Shown piece after piece: positions 30,303-40,308 of a stretch of DNA of 64,000 nt. The notes beneath the pieces were generated by a model. It saw nothing but the letters and a program-made list of their open reading frames with translations. It was not told the origin of the DNA and searched no databases. Made by a program: the position numbers and the translations under genes. The stretch's first letter is position 1, and every line of letters starts with the position of its first letter. Source of the DNA: Zelonia costaricensis (lineage: Eukaryota > Euglenozoa > Kinetoplastea > Trypanosomatida > Trypanosomatidae); the NCBI GenBank assembly GCA_030849075.1, contig JASAOO010003509.1, forward strand, positions 1-64,000. Direction: 5' to 3'.

Positions 30303-30723
30303 TGTGTGAGCAGAGCAAAGAAGAAAGAAAAGAAAAACATAGGCGGTGGGGTAGCGTGTGTGCACATCTCCTCTCTCGTCGCGTCGCCGCGCTGCGGCGT
30401 TCATGCAGCGTTGTCAGTAAGTTCTCAAGGCGAGGGGGAGGGGAGGGGGGCACAGACACAGACGTCCAGTCGCGCATCGGCGCGCCTGCCGCACTTGCTT
30501 GTCATCGGTGTGTTCTTCTTTTTTGTTTGTTTGTTTTCGATCTACCCATCGCCGGCGCGTTGATGGAGCGAGCGTGCGTCGCACTGTGTGGGCCGGAAGT
30601 ATCTCTTGTTTCTTTACTGGTCTCGACTTGGTGGGGAAGGATGGAGGCGGTGCAACTTCTTGCTTTTGCGCTTGTGCTGCGCATGCCGGGCAGTGGCTCG
30701 GGTGCATCATGGCGTGGCTTAGT

Positions 30724-30780
30724 CGGGAGGAAAGGGGGAGGGGGTGAGGGACGGGGGATGGGTCTGGGGGTGGGGGAGGC
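30724..30780 (+). other. Clustered G-runs, candidate G-quadruplexes
   Basis: At least eight runs of three to five G, separated by one to four bases, on the transcribed strand, about 420 bases after the AsnRS stop. Dense enough for one or two adjacent quadruplexes in the AsnRS 3' UTR, if the mRNA extends this far. Confidence 0.6.
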
Positions 30781-32270
30781 GATCGAGGCGAGAAGGAGAC
30801 GGACACGGGGAAGGCATTCGAGCGTCTTGCAAGGAGCCCCCCTCCCCCTGCCGTTGATTCGCGCCTCTCCGCTGCTGCTGCACCAGCACCGCCGTGCGGG
30901 CGCTTCTTCAGGCGGAGGTGCTCTGTGTGAGTGGCCCACCTCTCCCCGCCTCCTCTGATCCAGCTGTGCCCCAAAACGGATGCGCACCCCAGGCTCCGCC
31001 TCGCTCGCGCGTCTGTCAGCTCGTCACCCCCTCCCTCTGCGCTCTGCTTCTCCTCCCCCCCCCTCAGTGCTTCCATCGGTTGCTTCCGTTTTTTTTTTTT
31101 TTCGTCCCTCACTTTTTTGCCGTTCATGCTTCCACGCTTCACGCGTCAACCTCACACATTCACAATCCCTCCCTCCCCCCCTCTCCCCCAGTCCTCCTCC
31201 TCCTCCTCTTCCTCCACACGGCGCCTTGTGCGCTCTCTTCTTTCTTCTTCTTTGCATCGGTGTGCGTGCCTGTGTGTGTGTGTGAGAAAGAGGGCTTAGC
31301 CGGCTTCTGAGCGGAGGTTGCGGGCAATCCACGCAAGCACGGCACACGAGCCGCGAACGGTGGTGCGGCTCAGTGCCCCATTCGTTGAGACAGAAGAAAG
31401 ACGCGAATGGGGGGGGGGGGAGGGACGAAAAAGGGCGGTTTGCTCGGGCTGTTTTCAGAAACCGGGTGCGGAGGGCAGACGGCTCTAAATTCGATGCCTG
31501 TATAAGCAAAGCATGGCACGCGCAAAACACACACGCGCCGAATGCGAAAGTGCAACTGAGACTCCCTTCTGAGTCTACACAAGTTTTAGGTGAGGCAAAA
31601 GCATCAGAAGAAGAAGCCGACGCTGAGTCTGCTCGAAGAAAGCGCGACATCGTGTCAGACTCGAGGAGAACGACAGACAATTGAGAAAATGGCATGCGAG
31701 GCTGCACTCACCCATCCCCGTACGCTCTCACACCCGCAAAATCGCCCCGAGTCGCACCACCTCGCGTCTTTCTTGTTCTTGTCTTGAACAGAGACCCGAG
31801 CAAGAAACAGAAAGGGGGAGAGCTCGCTTCCAGTTCCTTAAAGGATCGGGGGGGGGGGGTAGTGGGGGGGGCAGGGGAAGGCCCTGGCCAATGACTTCGT
31901 TAGAACTCAGAATCTCGAAAACAAGAGGCGAGTTTTTGGGTAAAGGCGGCGGTGTTCTCTCGCCGTTGTCTTCCCCACCCCGTAAGCGGGAAAGCCGCCT
32001 CTCCACGCCTCTTTCTTTTTGCGGGTCATGTACGCCCCTTTGAAACATCACTTTGACACTTCACCTTCACACACTACACGCACACACCTAATGCGTGCTG
32101 GCTCCCTTTTCTTCTACAGCGTATCGCCTGCTGGTCTTCGACGGCTCCTTCGCGCCCCTTCGACACCGCCTGTCTTTTTTTTTTTGTCCGTCCACCATTT
32201 CTGCTGCGTTCTCCCACGCCACGTAGCGGCCGTTTGTCTTGTGTACTTCCGCCCCTCTCCCCTACACAGG

Positions 32271-32297
32271 CACACGCACACACACACACACACACAC
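32271..32297 (+). repeat. CA dinucleotide microsatellite
   Basis: About thirteen CA units 45 bases before the AP-2 sigma ATG, downstream of its candidate splice acceptor and so probably within its 5' UTR. Confidence 0.9.
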
Positions 32298-32342
32298 GCT
32301 GACGCAATCGTGCGAAACGGGAAAACCCACACACCAGCGACA

Positions 32343-32774
32343 ATGATCCACTTTGTCCTGCTGCAGAACCGGATGGGCAAGAGTCGCCTCGCCAAGTTCT
32401 ACATCCCCGTCGATGACGAGGGACAAGAGAAGATCAAGCGCGAGGTGCACGCCATAGTGAACTGCCGCGACTCACGCGCGACCAACTTCGTGTCCTACCA
32501 CGACAGCAAGCTCGTCTACCGCCGCTACGCTGGCCTCTTCTTCATCCTCGGCATCGACCAGGAGGACAACGACCTCGTGTACGTGGAGCTCATCCACCTC
32601 CTCGTTGAGGTGCTGGACATGTTCTTCAAGGATGTGTGCGAACTGGACCTCGTCTTCAACTTCCACAAGGTGTTCATGATCATCGACGAGATGATCATGG
32701 GTGGCGAGATTCAGGAGGTGTCGCGGCCGGTCATCTTGAACCGCCTGCAAGAGCTCGAAATCTCAAGCAAGTAG
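32343..32774 (+). CDS. AP2S1: AP-2 complex subunit sigma (AP17)
   Basis: 143 residues, the usual length of a small adaptin chain. It belongs to the clathrin adaptor that selects cargo at the plasma membrane, in trypanosomatids the flagellar pocket. The sequence follows the AP-2 rather than AP-1 sigma pattern: it starts MIHFVLLQNRMGKSRLAKFY, has TNFVSYHDSKLVYRRYAGLFF in the middle, and the CELDLVFNFHKV block at about 98-110. The upstream open frame (to 32019) reads through a T-tract and is UTR. Published work reports that the AP-2 complex was lost in African trypanosomes but kept in Leishmania and T. cruzi, so this gene agrees with a Leishmaniinae origin. Confidence 0.94.
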   Translation: MIHFVLLQNRMGKSRLAKFYIPVDDEGQEKIKREVHAIVNCRDSRATNFVSYHDSKLVYRRYAGLFFILGIDQEDNDLVYVELIHLLVEVLDMFFKDVCELDLVFNFHKVFMIIDEMIMGGEIQEVSRPVILNRLQELEISSK

Positions 32775-33803
32775 ACGTCTAGGCAGCGCTCACACACCAA
32801 GGTGAGTGCGTGCGTCGTCTCGCCCCCCCCCCTCCTCCATCCACGACGATCAGTTAGACTCCTTGGTTCTGCTCGGCTGGCCGCTCCCTTTCTCTTCTCC
32901 AGATTTGTGCTTTATTGCAGATGTGGTCGTATTGTTTCTGTTGCTGCAGCGCGCTCGTTTGCTTGGCGTGTGCGTCTGTTCCCGCCAATCTCTCTCTCTC
33001 CATCTCTTTCCCCTTCTTCTTGACGCCTGTCGTGCTTGTGCCCTGCGCCGTGAGGGTTGTTTGAGCACTCTCGCAAGGAGAAGAAAAAAAGAAACAACAA
33101 AAGCGAACAGAATTGAAGAGCACATGTGCAAGAGAACTGCATGTCTGTGATGACACTTTGGCAGGGCCTGAAGTCCCGCACCGCTACTCAGGGAGCAGCA
33201 CACACGCTCTCCTGCGACGCTTCGAGGGGAGGCTCAGCAGTTTTGCGAGTCAGCTGCCGTAAAGAGCAGCTACGCTGTCCGATGCCAAGCTGCCACTCTC
33301 AAAACAGCCACCTTTGAACACCTCTGGAGCGTATGACATCTCGCTCCTTTTGTTTTGTTTCCCAATGCGAAGCTCTAGGATTTCAAGTTTGGGCGCCGAT
33401 GTGCGCGCATGCAGCCTTTCCAGACTCCTCTCACCCCACGCTCTCTCACCTGCTCCACCGCTCTTCCGTCTCGATCGCTTCTTCCTCCCTCCACTGCCGT
33501 CGTTGTTGTCGCCAGGTCTGCCGCTATCGCAGACGCCCGTCGCTCTGTTCACCTCTTCGTTTTTCCTTTCGTGTCGTCCGCGAAGAAGCCGGCCGCTGCA
33601 CCAACGTCGCGCTTTGCCCTTCCGCGACTTCACCACACCGCATACGCCACCTCGGACCGCTGCAGCCGTGCACTCACAGCCACTCTCTCCACTTGTACCC
33701 CCCCTACCCTTGCCATTCCAGGTCTCCTTCACCGTTTTTCTTTCACCACCTCCCTTCGTCGACACCCTGGCTACGCATTTACGTCAAACCAAAAGAAGGG
33801 ACA
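32775..33803. other. Spacer between AP-2 sigma and EMC5
   Basis: 1,029 bases without a gene. CT-rich at 32810-33020, mixed sequence 33060-33400, then a pyrimidine-rich stretch to 33775. The candidate acceptor for EMC5 is AG 33720-33721 at the end of a typical pyrimidine tract. Confidence 0.6.
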
Positions 33804-34205
33804 ATGGGGGCCATCGACTACGTCTTCTACGCGGGCCTCATCCTGCTGAGCCATGCCGTGTACATGGCCTACTCCATTCGCGAGCAGCTGCAGGCGGCCC
33901 ACCACGGTGGGGGCGGCTTCATCCCTGCCGCCAACCTCGGCGGACTGCAGGTGTCCACGACGGCCATGATGGTGCCGATCACGATCGAGGTGCTGGCTGG
34001 CCTCGTGCTGGGCATCGCCGGCTTCGCGCACCGCCACCAGATGCAGGACGCGCGCCTCAGCGACATCACCAAGTACCTGCGCTACGACAACCAGATGAAC
34101 ACCGGTATCGGCTTCGTGCACTTTAACCACCGCGGCACGGTGGCGTGCAAGAAGGACGAGCTCAAGGACGCGCGCAAGCCGATGTCGCAGAAGAAGAACG
34201 ACTAA
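33804..34205 (+). CDS. EMC5: ER membrane protein complex subunit 5 (EMC5/MMGT1)
   Basis: 133 residues. EMC5 is a small two-helix subunit of the ER membrane protein complex, an insertase for multipass and tail-anchored proteins; the family was first described as membrane magnesium transporters. Helix 1 is at about residues 6-24 and helix 2 at about 52-72, with a Gly/His-rich loop between them. The family hallmark near the end, F-x-x-F-N-H-R-G, is N108-G111 here. The C-terminal 20 residues are Lys-rich, ending KKND, compatible with an ER-retained cytosolic tail. The start at ATG 33804 lies about 80 bases after the acceptor candidate; the long open frame upstream is pyrimidine-rich UTR. Confidence 0.88.
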   Translation: MGAIDYVFYAGLILLSHAVYMAYSIREQLQAAHHGGGGFIPAANLGGLQVSTTAMMVPITIEVLAGLVLGIAGFAHRHQMQDARLSDITKYLRYDNQMNTGIGFVHFNHRGTVACKKDELKDARKPMSQKKND

Positions 34206-35418
34206 TCCGTGTTTGGCACCCGTGGTGCAACTGGTCGCGTGTGTGTTCGTATGTGCGTGTGAGGGGTGCTACCTGTGAGCTCGCGTGCAATCAGCACCCC
34301 CCCTCTCTGCCGTGGTCGGCGCATACGTTGCGGGTGCTTACGCGAGCTGTGAGGCTGCAGCGACACACGCGACGCAGCCCAGCTGGAGCACCTAGACGTG
34401 TCCGCTCACTACGCAATTGGGGACAGGAGGCGGCAGGGAAACGGACTTCTGCAGCGTTGCAGTGGTGCCGAAGGATTGGTGTGGTTGTGTGTGTGTTTGC
34501 TTGTGTTGGATTTTGGAGGTCTCACGGATGGCCGCCTTCTGCCCCAGCCCCCCTTCTCCGTTCTGTATTGTCCCTGTTGAGCTGACTGACGCGGTAAGGT
34601 AACGTGACACCAACGACAACTTCCCTCTGAGCACAAACACGAACGAAAGCGCCGTGCTACAGATCACAACGACGGTGTCAGTGGTACCATTTTACGCCAT
34701 CGAAGGTGCACACGCAACGCTGCTTCCCTGCACACCCCGGCGTGATGCTCTGCGAGCTGGATTCTATTTCCTTCCTTGGCGACTTGACGTCAGGCTCGAC
34801 AGAGGCTGTGGGCTGTGCATGCGCAGTTCATTGTACCGTTGGCACAGCCCTTTTGGGGCTCTCGTCATTCAGCGACCATCACAGTCCGTCATGCCAGAGG
34901 TGCAATCGTCACGCGAACACGCCGTGCGGGTGTGCGGCGCGGCTGCGCGACTCTTCCACTGCTCTTCCCCCCTCTCCCCCTCCACCGCTGCCCTTTCTTC
35001 CCTTCATGGCTTGGGCTTTCACTTGTTCTCTGATGATGCCTGGCCAACACCAACCCGCGTGAACGGGTGCGTGATCGTCTCTTCACTCCCTCTCCGTGGC
35101 ACGCTCCGCACCCCACGCTGTACGACAGGGCGCACTGCGTTTCTATTGCAGGCCCGCTTGCTGTGTTCGGGGATTTGTCCTTCGGCTCGGGTGGCCCAGT
35201 CCTCTCTGTTGTAGCTGCGCCGTGACTGGGAAGGTAGGGGTGGTTCAGCTCTTGACCTCGCTCACGTTTGTGCTCACTCACCGTCGTGGACAGCGTGCGG
35301 GCCCCGTCGCTCGGTCTTTCTTCACCGCACTCAGCCTTCGCTCTTTGGAGGAGCAGGGGCCGGCGTGCGGAAAGGGAGGGTCCAGCCACTCGCGAAAAAA
35401 AAAAGAAAGGGAGAAAAA
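34206..35418. other. Spacer between EMC5 and the bL32-like gene
   Basis: 1,213 bases without a supportable gene; open frames lack ATG starts or codon bias. CT-rich tract near 34965-34995 and another at 35310-35332, followed by AG 35333-35334 as acceptor candidate. An A-rich tract (35394-35418) directly precedes the next ATG. Confidence 0.6.
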
Positions 35419-35670
35419 ATGCTCCGCCGCACAACGCAGTGGTGCTTCGGTGCACTCATTGGCCAGGCCACACCGGTGCTGCTCGGCAACAAGGGTGGTA
35501 CGCCGAAGCGCAAGAAGAACCCAATGCAGCTGCGCCGCAAAACCTACGGCCTTCACTTCAAGGAGCGCTACCTGAAGCTGGAGGAGTGGTACTACTGCCC
35601 CCTGTGCGCGGAGCCGAAGCGTCAAGGGGAGTGGTGTCGGCGTGAGGACTGCCGGCAGATCAAGCCGTGA
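35419..35670 (+). CDS. Mitochondrial large-subunit ribosomal protein bL32m-like
   Basis: 83 residues. The basic block GTPKRKKNPMQLRRKTYG resembles the bL32 start (V-P-K-R-[KR]...RR), and it is followed by a zinc-ribbon-like cysteine set C60-x2-C63-x9-C73-x4-C78 in place of the bL32 C-x2-C...C-x2-C. The first 30 residues (MLRRTTQW...) are basic and hydrophobic, as in a mitochondrial presequence. It would be part of the kinetoplastid mitoribosome large subunit. The spacing of the last cysteine pair is wider than in bacterial bL32, so zinc binding is likely but not certain. Start chosen at ATG 35419, which follows an A-tract; an alternative in-frame start upstream is not an ATG. Confidence 0.75.
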   Translation: MLRRTTQWCFGALIGQATPVLLGNKGGTPKRKKNPMQLRRKTYGLHFKERYLKLEEWYYCPLCAEPKRQGEWCRREDCRQIKP

Positions 35671-36662
35671 GCAATGCCAGCGTGCGCGTGGGTGGTTGGT
35701 AGGGTGTGGGTGATGGGATGCGTCAGAGCTCGCGCGCTGCTCCCTGCACTGCCATGGCGTCGTCGAGGCCTTTTTTAAAAGCACGGCGAGCCGTCGCCCC
35801 TCTCCAAATGGTGGAGGTTGCGCGGTGGAGGGCGGCGGGGCGGACAAGACGCCGTTCGGGCACCTCGCCTCCGTGCAGAGACGTGAGAGTACGTGTGGGT
35901 GTGCGTGTGTGCGTGTGTCTTGCGGCGCACGACATCGGCATAACACCTGGCGTCCTCGCTCGAGACCGCTGTTTTTTTTTTTTCCGCAGCTTTGAGCGAG
36001 CGCGTATCGCACGCACCCAGGACCGCCCACTACTCCCCACCCACCAATGTTGCCGCACCGAGCGCGCCGCGCGGCGGTGTACGCTCGATGCGCGAAGAAA
36101 AGAGAGAAGAGAGTAAGTGTCCACATCCCCAAACACAAACACACAGACAAAAAACCCTTCACGAACTTATGCTCCCCCTTGACCCTCCCGAACCCCCCCC
36201 AAAAAAAAGCAGTCACACACAAGAACGCAAACCAGTCAACTGGGGAGACACGCCAACCATGCACGGCCGTTGCGTGGCACACGGTGCTGTGCGCTTGTCT
36301 GCTATACCGTGCAACAGTGCTGAGACTTGGTAGCCGTCTTGCGCCGCGTGAGTTCCCCCGTGTTGTCGACTCACCGAGCAGCGAGAGCGACACGGACAGA
36401 CGGGGGTGAGGGTCTTCTTGGCGTCTTTCGAGCCGTTGCGGGTCGTGTGTGCGCGCACGTCGCTGACGGCAGCCGCGTTTGGGTCTTGACATGGTGTGCC
36501 TGTCGACGCCGTTCTCCGAGGGCCATGTTCTTTCTCTCTCATCTGCGCGCTCGTTTCTGTGCTTGCTCAACATGCTCGCATTCGAAGTGGACAGCCACGC
36601 CGCTGACTCTGAAAGAAGGACACACACACACACACACACACACATAGACATCAGAGCACGTC
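35671..36662. other. Spacer between the bL32-like and bromodomain-like genes
   Basis: 992 bases without a gene. GT-rich near 35890-35920, a T-run at 35971-35982, A- and C-rich simple sequence near 36120-36215, a pyrimidine-rich tract at 36527-36560, and AG 36586-36587 as the candidate acceptor. Confidence 0.6.
36621..36644 (+). repeat. CA dinucleotide microsatellite
   Basis: Twelve CA units ending about 18 bases before the next ATG, so in the inferred 5' UTR of the bromodomain-like gene. Confidence 0.9.
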
Positions 36663-38480
36663 ATGCAGCAAATCTTCTCTGCGGACGGCGCTTCGGCTGG
36701 AGAGGAGAAGGCCAAGCCCCTCATCCGCTTTCCCCTCCCCCTCGACGTGCCGCGGAAGCGCGCCCGCAGCCCGGCCAGCGTCGCCACCGACACCGCCGCG
36801 CCGCATCTGACTCCGGAAGAGCACCGAGCGCTGTGCCGCTTCATTGAGTACGGTAACCAAGCGGCTCCGGCGTCCGCCGTGCTCGCCCATAACGCCGGGC
36901 CGGAGCGCGGCACACCCGCGCAACTCTTCGCCGCCGCACAGCCATCATCCAGCGTAACGGCGGCGCAGCATCGCTGGTGCTTTCGGGCCCTGTACCAGGC
37001 TAGGTCGCTGCTGTGCCGCTTCTTGGCACTGGATAGCGCAGGGCACTTCCTACGTCCCTCCTCGACGTCCCTGAATGCCTCGTCGAGCGCCCCGGCGGCA
37101 TCCACAGAGGCCGCGGCGTCGGCCTCGTCAGCAGCGGAGTCGCTGTTGCCATCGCTACCGTCTCGGGTGTCGACGCTGGAGTTGTACTGCCGCTACCAGG
37201 CGCTGGAGCTCGAGCTGGAGGATGCAACGCTGCGCGCCGAGTCCGCGGCGCAGGCAGACGCGGTGCCGGCGGCGGTGCGTCAGCAGGCGCGTGCCGACGT
37301 GGACGCCGTGGTGCGCTGTGTTGAGCGCAGCGTTGACGCTCTGGAGGGCACCCTCGTGCACATGCTGTTGCTCGACAGCGCGACTCCGGAAGGGCATCCC
37401 ACCTCCTCCACTCGCGTGCCCAGCGTCGCTCCGGCCGCTCCGCCGCTGGAGTACGTGGCGAAGATGCTGCGCGAACTCCCGGCTGTGCTGCAGTCAGAGC
37501 AGTGGCCGGCGCAGTTCGTGTGCGACCGCAGCAGCGCCGTCGCGACGGCTGCTGAGTCGCCATCGGCGTCGAATGCTGCCGACGCCTCCCCACTGGCGCG
37601 CATCTTTGCAGAGGGCGACAACGCGAACGCTGCGTCTTCTCTCGCCACCGGACTGGGCGGGGCGACGACGTCGCTGGCGCTGCGCAGCCTCTTCGATCTC
37701 TGCGACGCCGACGTCTTCAACCTCCTCGACACAGCCGCCGCATCGCCTGTGAGCCGGCTCGCTGCGCTGGCGAAGATGTCGGCGGTCGGCACCGCTGCGC
37801 CTCACAATGGGGCGCGTCCGCCGGTTGATGCCGAGTCGGCCCAGTTCAAGACAATCCTCGTGCAGGCGTGGAATCAGGGCTACGCCACTGTGGGCCTGCG
37901 CCGCCTCGCCTTCGAGATGGAGGTGCTCTTCTACCAGCACACTACGCGAGCCCAGCAGCTGAAGCCGAGGCACGGCAGCGGTGCCACCGCGCGCGACGTG
38001 CGCGAGCTCCGTTCGACCTGGTGGCGGGCGCTGGAGTCGCGCACGTCGGCGCTGCTCTCGAAAGTGGGCGGAGCCCCTGAGAAGACGCCTCTAGCGGCGA
38101 CGCTGGCTATCTTCGACACAACGGTGGAGTCTTGCGCGGTAATGCGTCAGCACGCGGTGCCGGCAGCGGCTCTGGCTGATGTACAGACGGCCGCCATCCG
38201 CGTCCTCACCCGGCTGCAGGCGGTCGACACGAAGGGGTGGTTCGCCGTGCCCGCCTTTGACCTCGTCAACGTGGACTTCACGAGCATGCGCTACTGGATT
38301 GCCAGCCCGTCGTTTGGGCACAAGTCGAAGCGCGAGGCGTACACCTCGCTCTGCCGCGTGCTGGAGCGGATGGTGGACTCCTGCGTCCAGAAGTACGGCC
38401 CCACGCACGCCTTCAGCGACGTCATCGCGACGGTGCGGCAGCAGCTCGTCGACGTCGCACGCGCGGAGGGGCTGCTGTGA
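36663..38480 (+). CDS. Protein with atypical bromodomain-like C-terminus
   Basis: 605 residues. Residues 1-500 are Ala/Ser-rich with several helical blocks and no family I recognise. Residues about 510-600 read like a shortened bromodomain: a helix-Z-like L-x-x-L-x-x-x-D-x-x-G-W-F-x-x-P (L515-P530), a much condensed ZA loop, VDFTSMR (537-543) in the place of the usual P-M-D-L-x-T-I-R, then two helices and S-C-V-Q-K-Y-G-P (573-580) where bromodomains have N-x-x-x-Y-N-x-P. Tyr578 replaces the acetyl-lysine-binding Asn, as in several known atypical bromodomains. Kinetoplastids have an expanded set of bromodomain factors at transcription start regions, and a divergent one (BDF8) has been reported; whether this is that protein is a guess. 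ATG 36663 follows a CA repeat in the 5' UTR. Confidence 0.6.
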   Translation: MQQIFSADGASAGEEKAKPLIRFPLPLDVPRKRARSPASVATDTAAPHLTPEEHRALCRFIEYGNQAAPASAVLAHNAGPERGTPAQLFAAAQPSSSVTAAQHRWCFRALYQARSLLCRFLALDSAGHFLRPSSTSLNASSSAPAASTEAAASASSAAESLLPSLPSRVSTLELYCRYQALELELEDATLRAESAAQADAVPAAVRQQARADVDAVVRCVERSVDALEGTLVHMLLLDSATPEGHPTSSTRVPSVAPAAPPLEYVAKMLRELPAVLQSEQWPAQFVCDRSSAVATAAESPSASNAADASPLARIFAEGDNANAASSLATGLGGATTSLALRSLFDLCDADVFNLLDTAAASPVSRLAALAKMSAVGTAAPHNGARPPVDAESAQFKTILVQAWNQGYATVGLRRLAFEMEVLFYQHTTRAQQLKPRHGSGATARDVRELRSTWWRALESRTSALLSKVGGAPEKTPLAATLAIFDTTVESCAVMRQHAVPAAALADVQTAAIRVLTRLQAVDTKGWFAVPAFDLVNVDFTSMRYWIASPSFGHKSKREAYTSLCRVLERMVDSCVQKYGPTHAFSDVIATVRQQLVDVARAEGLL

Positions 38481-39315
38481 AGAGGATCTGCTGGTGGTGG
38501 ATGTTGAGATGTGCAAGTGATGGAGAGAGAGAGAGCGAGAGAGCAATCTAAAATGGGCTCACTCGTGCTCAGGTGCCGCACTCTGCAACATCACGGGGGC
38601 TGCCGGCAGTCCAGACACATCACCGTCCCTGACCGAAAAACGAACATCGAGAGACCCAATTCTGAGGAGCTCGCTTGTCGCGTCTCACCTTGCATGCGAC
38701 AGGGAAAAGCGCCGCATGACCGACTGAAGCGAGTCCAACCAGCCTGCGGTGCGTTGCGAGTGGGGAATGTGCTGGTCGCTCTCTGCTGCAGGCTCCTCTG
38801 TCGAGGAAGAGCACTTTTTGTGTGCAGGCGCGACCAGCGGCTGGCTGAAGCGCGCACAGGGGCAGCTCCGTGACCCCCCCCCCCCACGTCGCTCTCCGCA
38901 CGCCGCGTCTTGCTCCTTGTCGTGGACGCTTTCACGTCACCTCACTGACACGTCACTGCTGCCCTCTTTATCCTCCCTCCCCCGTCCTTCTTTTGTCTCC
39001 CGTGTCTCTTCCCACTCTATCCCCCGACGCGGTGCGCGACGACAACTCGCGCCCGCCCCTCGCGATGTGGAGCGTTCATCCGCTTCTGCCGCCTTGTTCA
39101 GTCTTTCCTAGCAAGAATCCGTATCAGCGCTGTGCAACGGTTTCCTTTCTCCGGCGCTCATCGCAACTCGTTTGTTTCACGGTCTCCGCACTCTCACACG
39201 CGCGTCTTCGCCCGACTTGTTGCCACGGCCACTTACGACCTCGCCAGCTTTTTAAACGAAACCTGAGCTCCACTCTTCTCCCCGGCTTTCACGTCAGACA
39301 GCTTGAGAAAACAAG
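38481..39315. other. Spacer between the bromodomain-like gene and twinfilin
   Basis: 835 bases without a gene. A GA repeat (about 38521-38543) and mixed sequence to 38860, a C-run at 38873-38885, then pyrimidine-rich sequence. AG 39296-39297, after CT-rich sequence at 39267-39290, is the likely acceptor and gives a very short 5' UTR. Confidence 0.6.
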
Positions 39316-40308
39316 ATGCTGCGCATCGACTTCTCCATGGCACCGGAGGCGCAGGCGGCGCTAGAGGAGTCGGGCAGGCTCAACTCCAACACGTTCGCCG
39401 TGCCTGTCATGATCGAGAAGGAGACACTGAAGCTGCTGGCACCGCCCATCTCGACCAGCGGGAGCGGCATTGCGGAGGACCTGAAGGCGACGCGCAAGGC
39501 GCTCGAGTCGAAGAGCGCGGCGAGTGCGTTTATCGTGGTGCGCAGCGCACCCAGCGCGCAGTACGTCGTCATCTACGTCAGCGACAACGCGAGCCCCAAG
39601 GACCGCATGCTCTACCCCACCGGCACCTCCCGCATGGTTGGCGCCACCCCGCACGCGCAGAAACGCACGCTGCAGATCTCGTCCATTGCCGAGCTGCTAC
39701 CCTCCCTCTTCGAGGCCGAGTCGAAGAAGATGCACGAGGACTTGATGACCGAGAGCGAGCGGCACCAGGCCGCGATCTCGCGCATGGAGCTGGCGCCGCA
39801 GCCCGTGGCGCTGCCTGGCCTGGCCACCAAGATGACGGCCGAGGCGGATACAATGTTGGCGGATTTTGCGCGCGGCGCGATGGACGTGGCCACGTTCAGG
39901 ATCGCAGCGGGGCAGCTGCAGCTGGACAAGACGGTCAGCAAGCTGGACGGCGACCTGAACAAGGTTGTCGCGGTGCTGCCGGAAGCAGCCCCCCGCTTCG
40001 TGGTGCTGCGCTATCCGTCGCCCAAGACGCAGTGTGCGGAGTCGGTCATGGTGTACGTGTGCCCACCCACGTGCAGCCCCAAGATCAAGATCCAGTACGC
40101 CTCCTCGGCGGCGGCCTTCCGCGAGCAGGCGTCGCGGCACGAAATCAAGTTTGTGCAGAAGATCGAGACAGACACGCCGGCGACGCTGATTGAGGACCTC
40201 TGCAGCGCCTTCGAACCGTTCCCGGCTGCCGGCGCTGATGCGCAGGGGGAGGCACGGCCGCACCCACCCGCCCCCCACGCCCCCAAGGGACACCGCATGC
40301 TCATCTGA
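39316..40308 (+). CDS. TWF: Twinfilin (two ADF/cofilin-homology domains)
   Basis: 330 residues, close to the usual twinfilin length of about 330-350. Twinfilin sequesters G-actin, caps barbed ends and promotes depolymerisation. ADF-H domain 1 spans about residues 5-140 (core strand SAFIVVRSAPSAQYVVIYVS) and ADF-H domain 2 about 165-305 (core RFVVLRYPSP and ESVMVYVCPP, followed by KIKIQYASS). A basic/Pro-rich tail ends PKGHRMLI, comparable with the C-terminal twinfilin tail that binds capping protein in animals. Twinfilin-like actin regulators have been described in Leishmania. No signal peptide or membrane segment. ATG 39316 comes about 19 bases after the acceptor candidate. Confidence 0.9.
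   Translation: MLRIDFSMAPEAQAALEESGRLNSNTFAVPVMIEKETLKLLAPPISTSGSGIAEDLKATRKALESKSAASAFIVVRSAPSAQYVVIYVSDNASPKDRMLYPTGTSRMVGATPHAQKRTLQISSIAELLPSLFEAESKKMHEDLMTESERHQAAISRMELAPQPVALPGLATKMTAEADTMLADFARGAMDVATFRIAAGQLQLDKTVSKLDGDLNKVVAVLPEAAPRFVVLRYPSPKTQCAESVMVYVCPPTCSPKIKIQYASSAAAFREQASRHEIKFVQKIETDTPATLIEDLCSAFEPFPAAGADAQGEARPHPPAPHAPKGHRMLI

Larger units (their letters stand above)
30303..32342. other. Spacer between AsnRS and AP-2 sigma
   Basis: 2,040 bases without a gene. G-rich tracts at 30432-30450 and especially 30724-30780. Pyrimidine-rich block at 31030-31250. Mixed sequence 31300-31680. G-runs at 31411-31422 and 31849-31877. The acceptor candidate for AP-2 sigma is AG 32225-32226, after a T-rich tract at 32173-32185. 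A CA microsatellite lies in the inferred 5' UTR. Confidence 0.6.

Noticed and set aside
28323..30404. 693-codon - strand open frame opposite AsnRS
   Set aside because: Antisense shadow of a GC3-rich gene, full of Arg/His/Val/Leu; such mirrors appear opposite ALG2, EHD, PRP43, GH65 and others.
31490..31530. Possible tRNA B-box-like TTCGA sequence
   Set aside because: No matching A box, acceptor stem or cloverleaf could be formed by reading.
31373..31684. 103-codon frame between AsnRS and AP-2 sigma
   Set aside because: Starts at GTG, has low GC at third positions and no recognisable motif.
38511..38873. 120-codon frame in the 3' region of the bromodomain-like gene
   Set aside because: It begins in a GA repeat, with no codon bias and no family resemblance; more likely 3' UTR.
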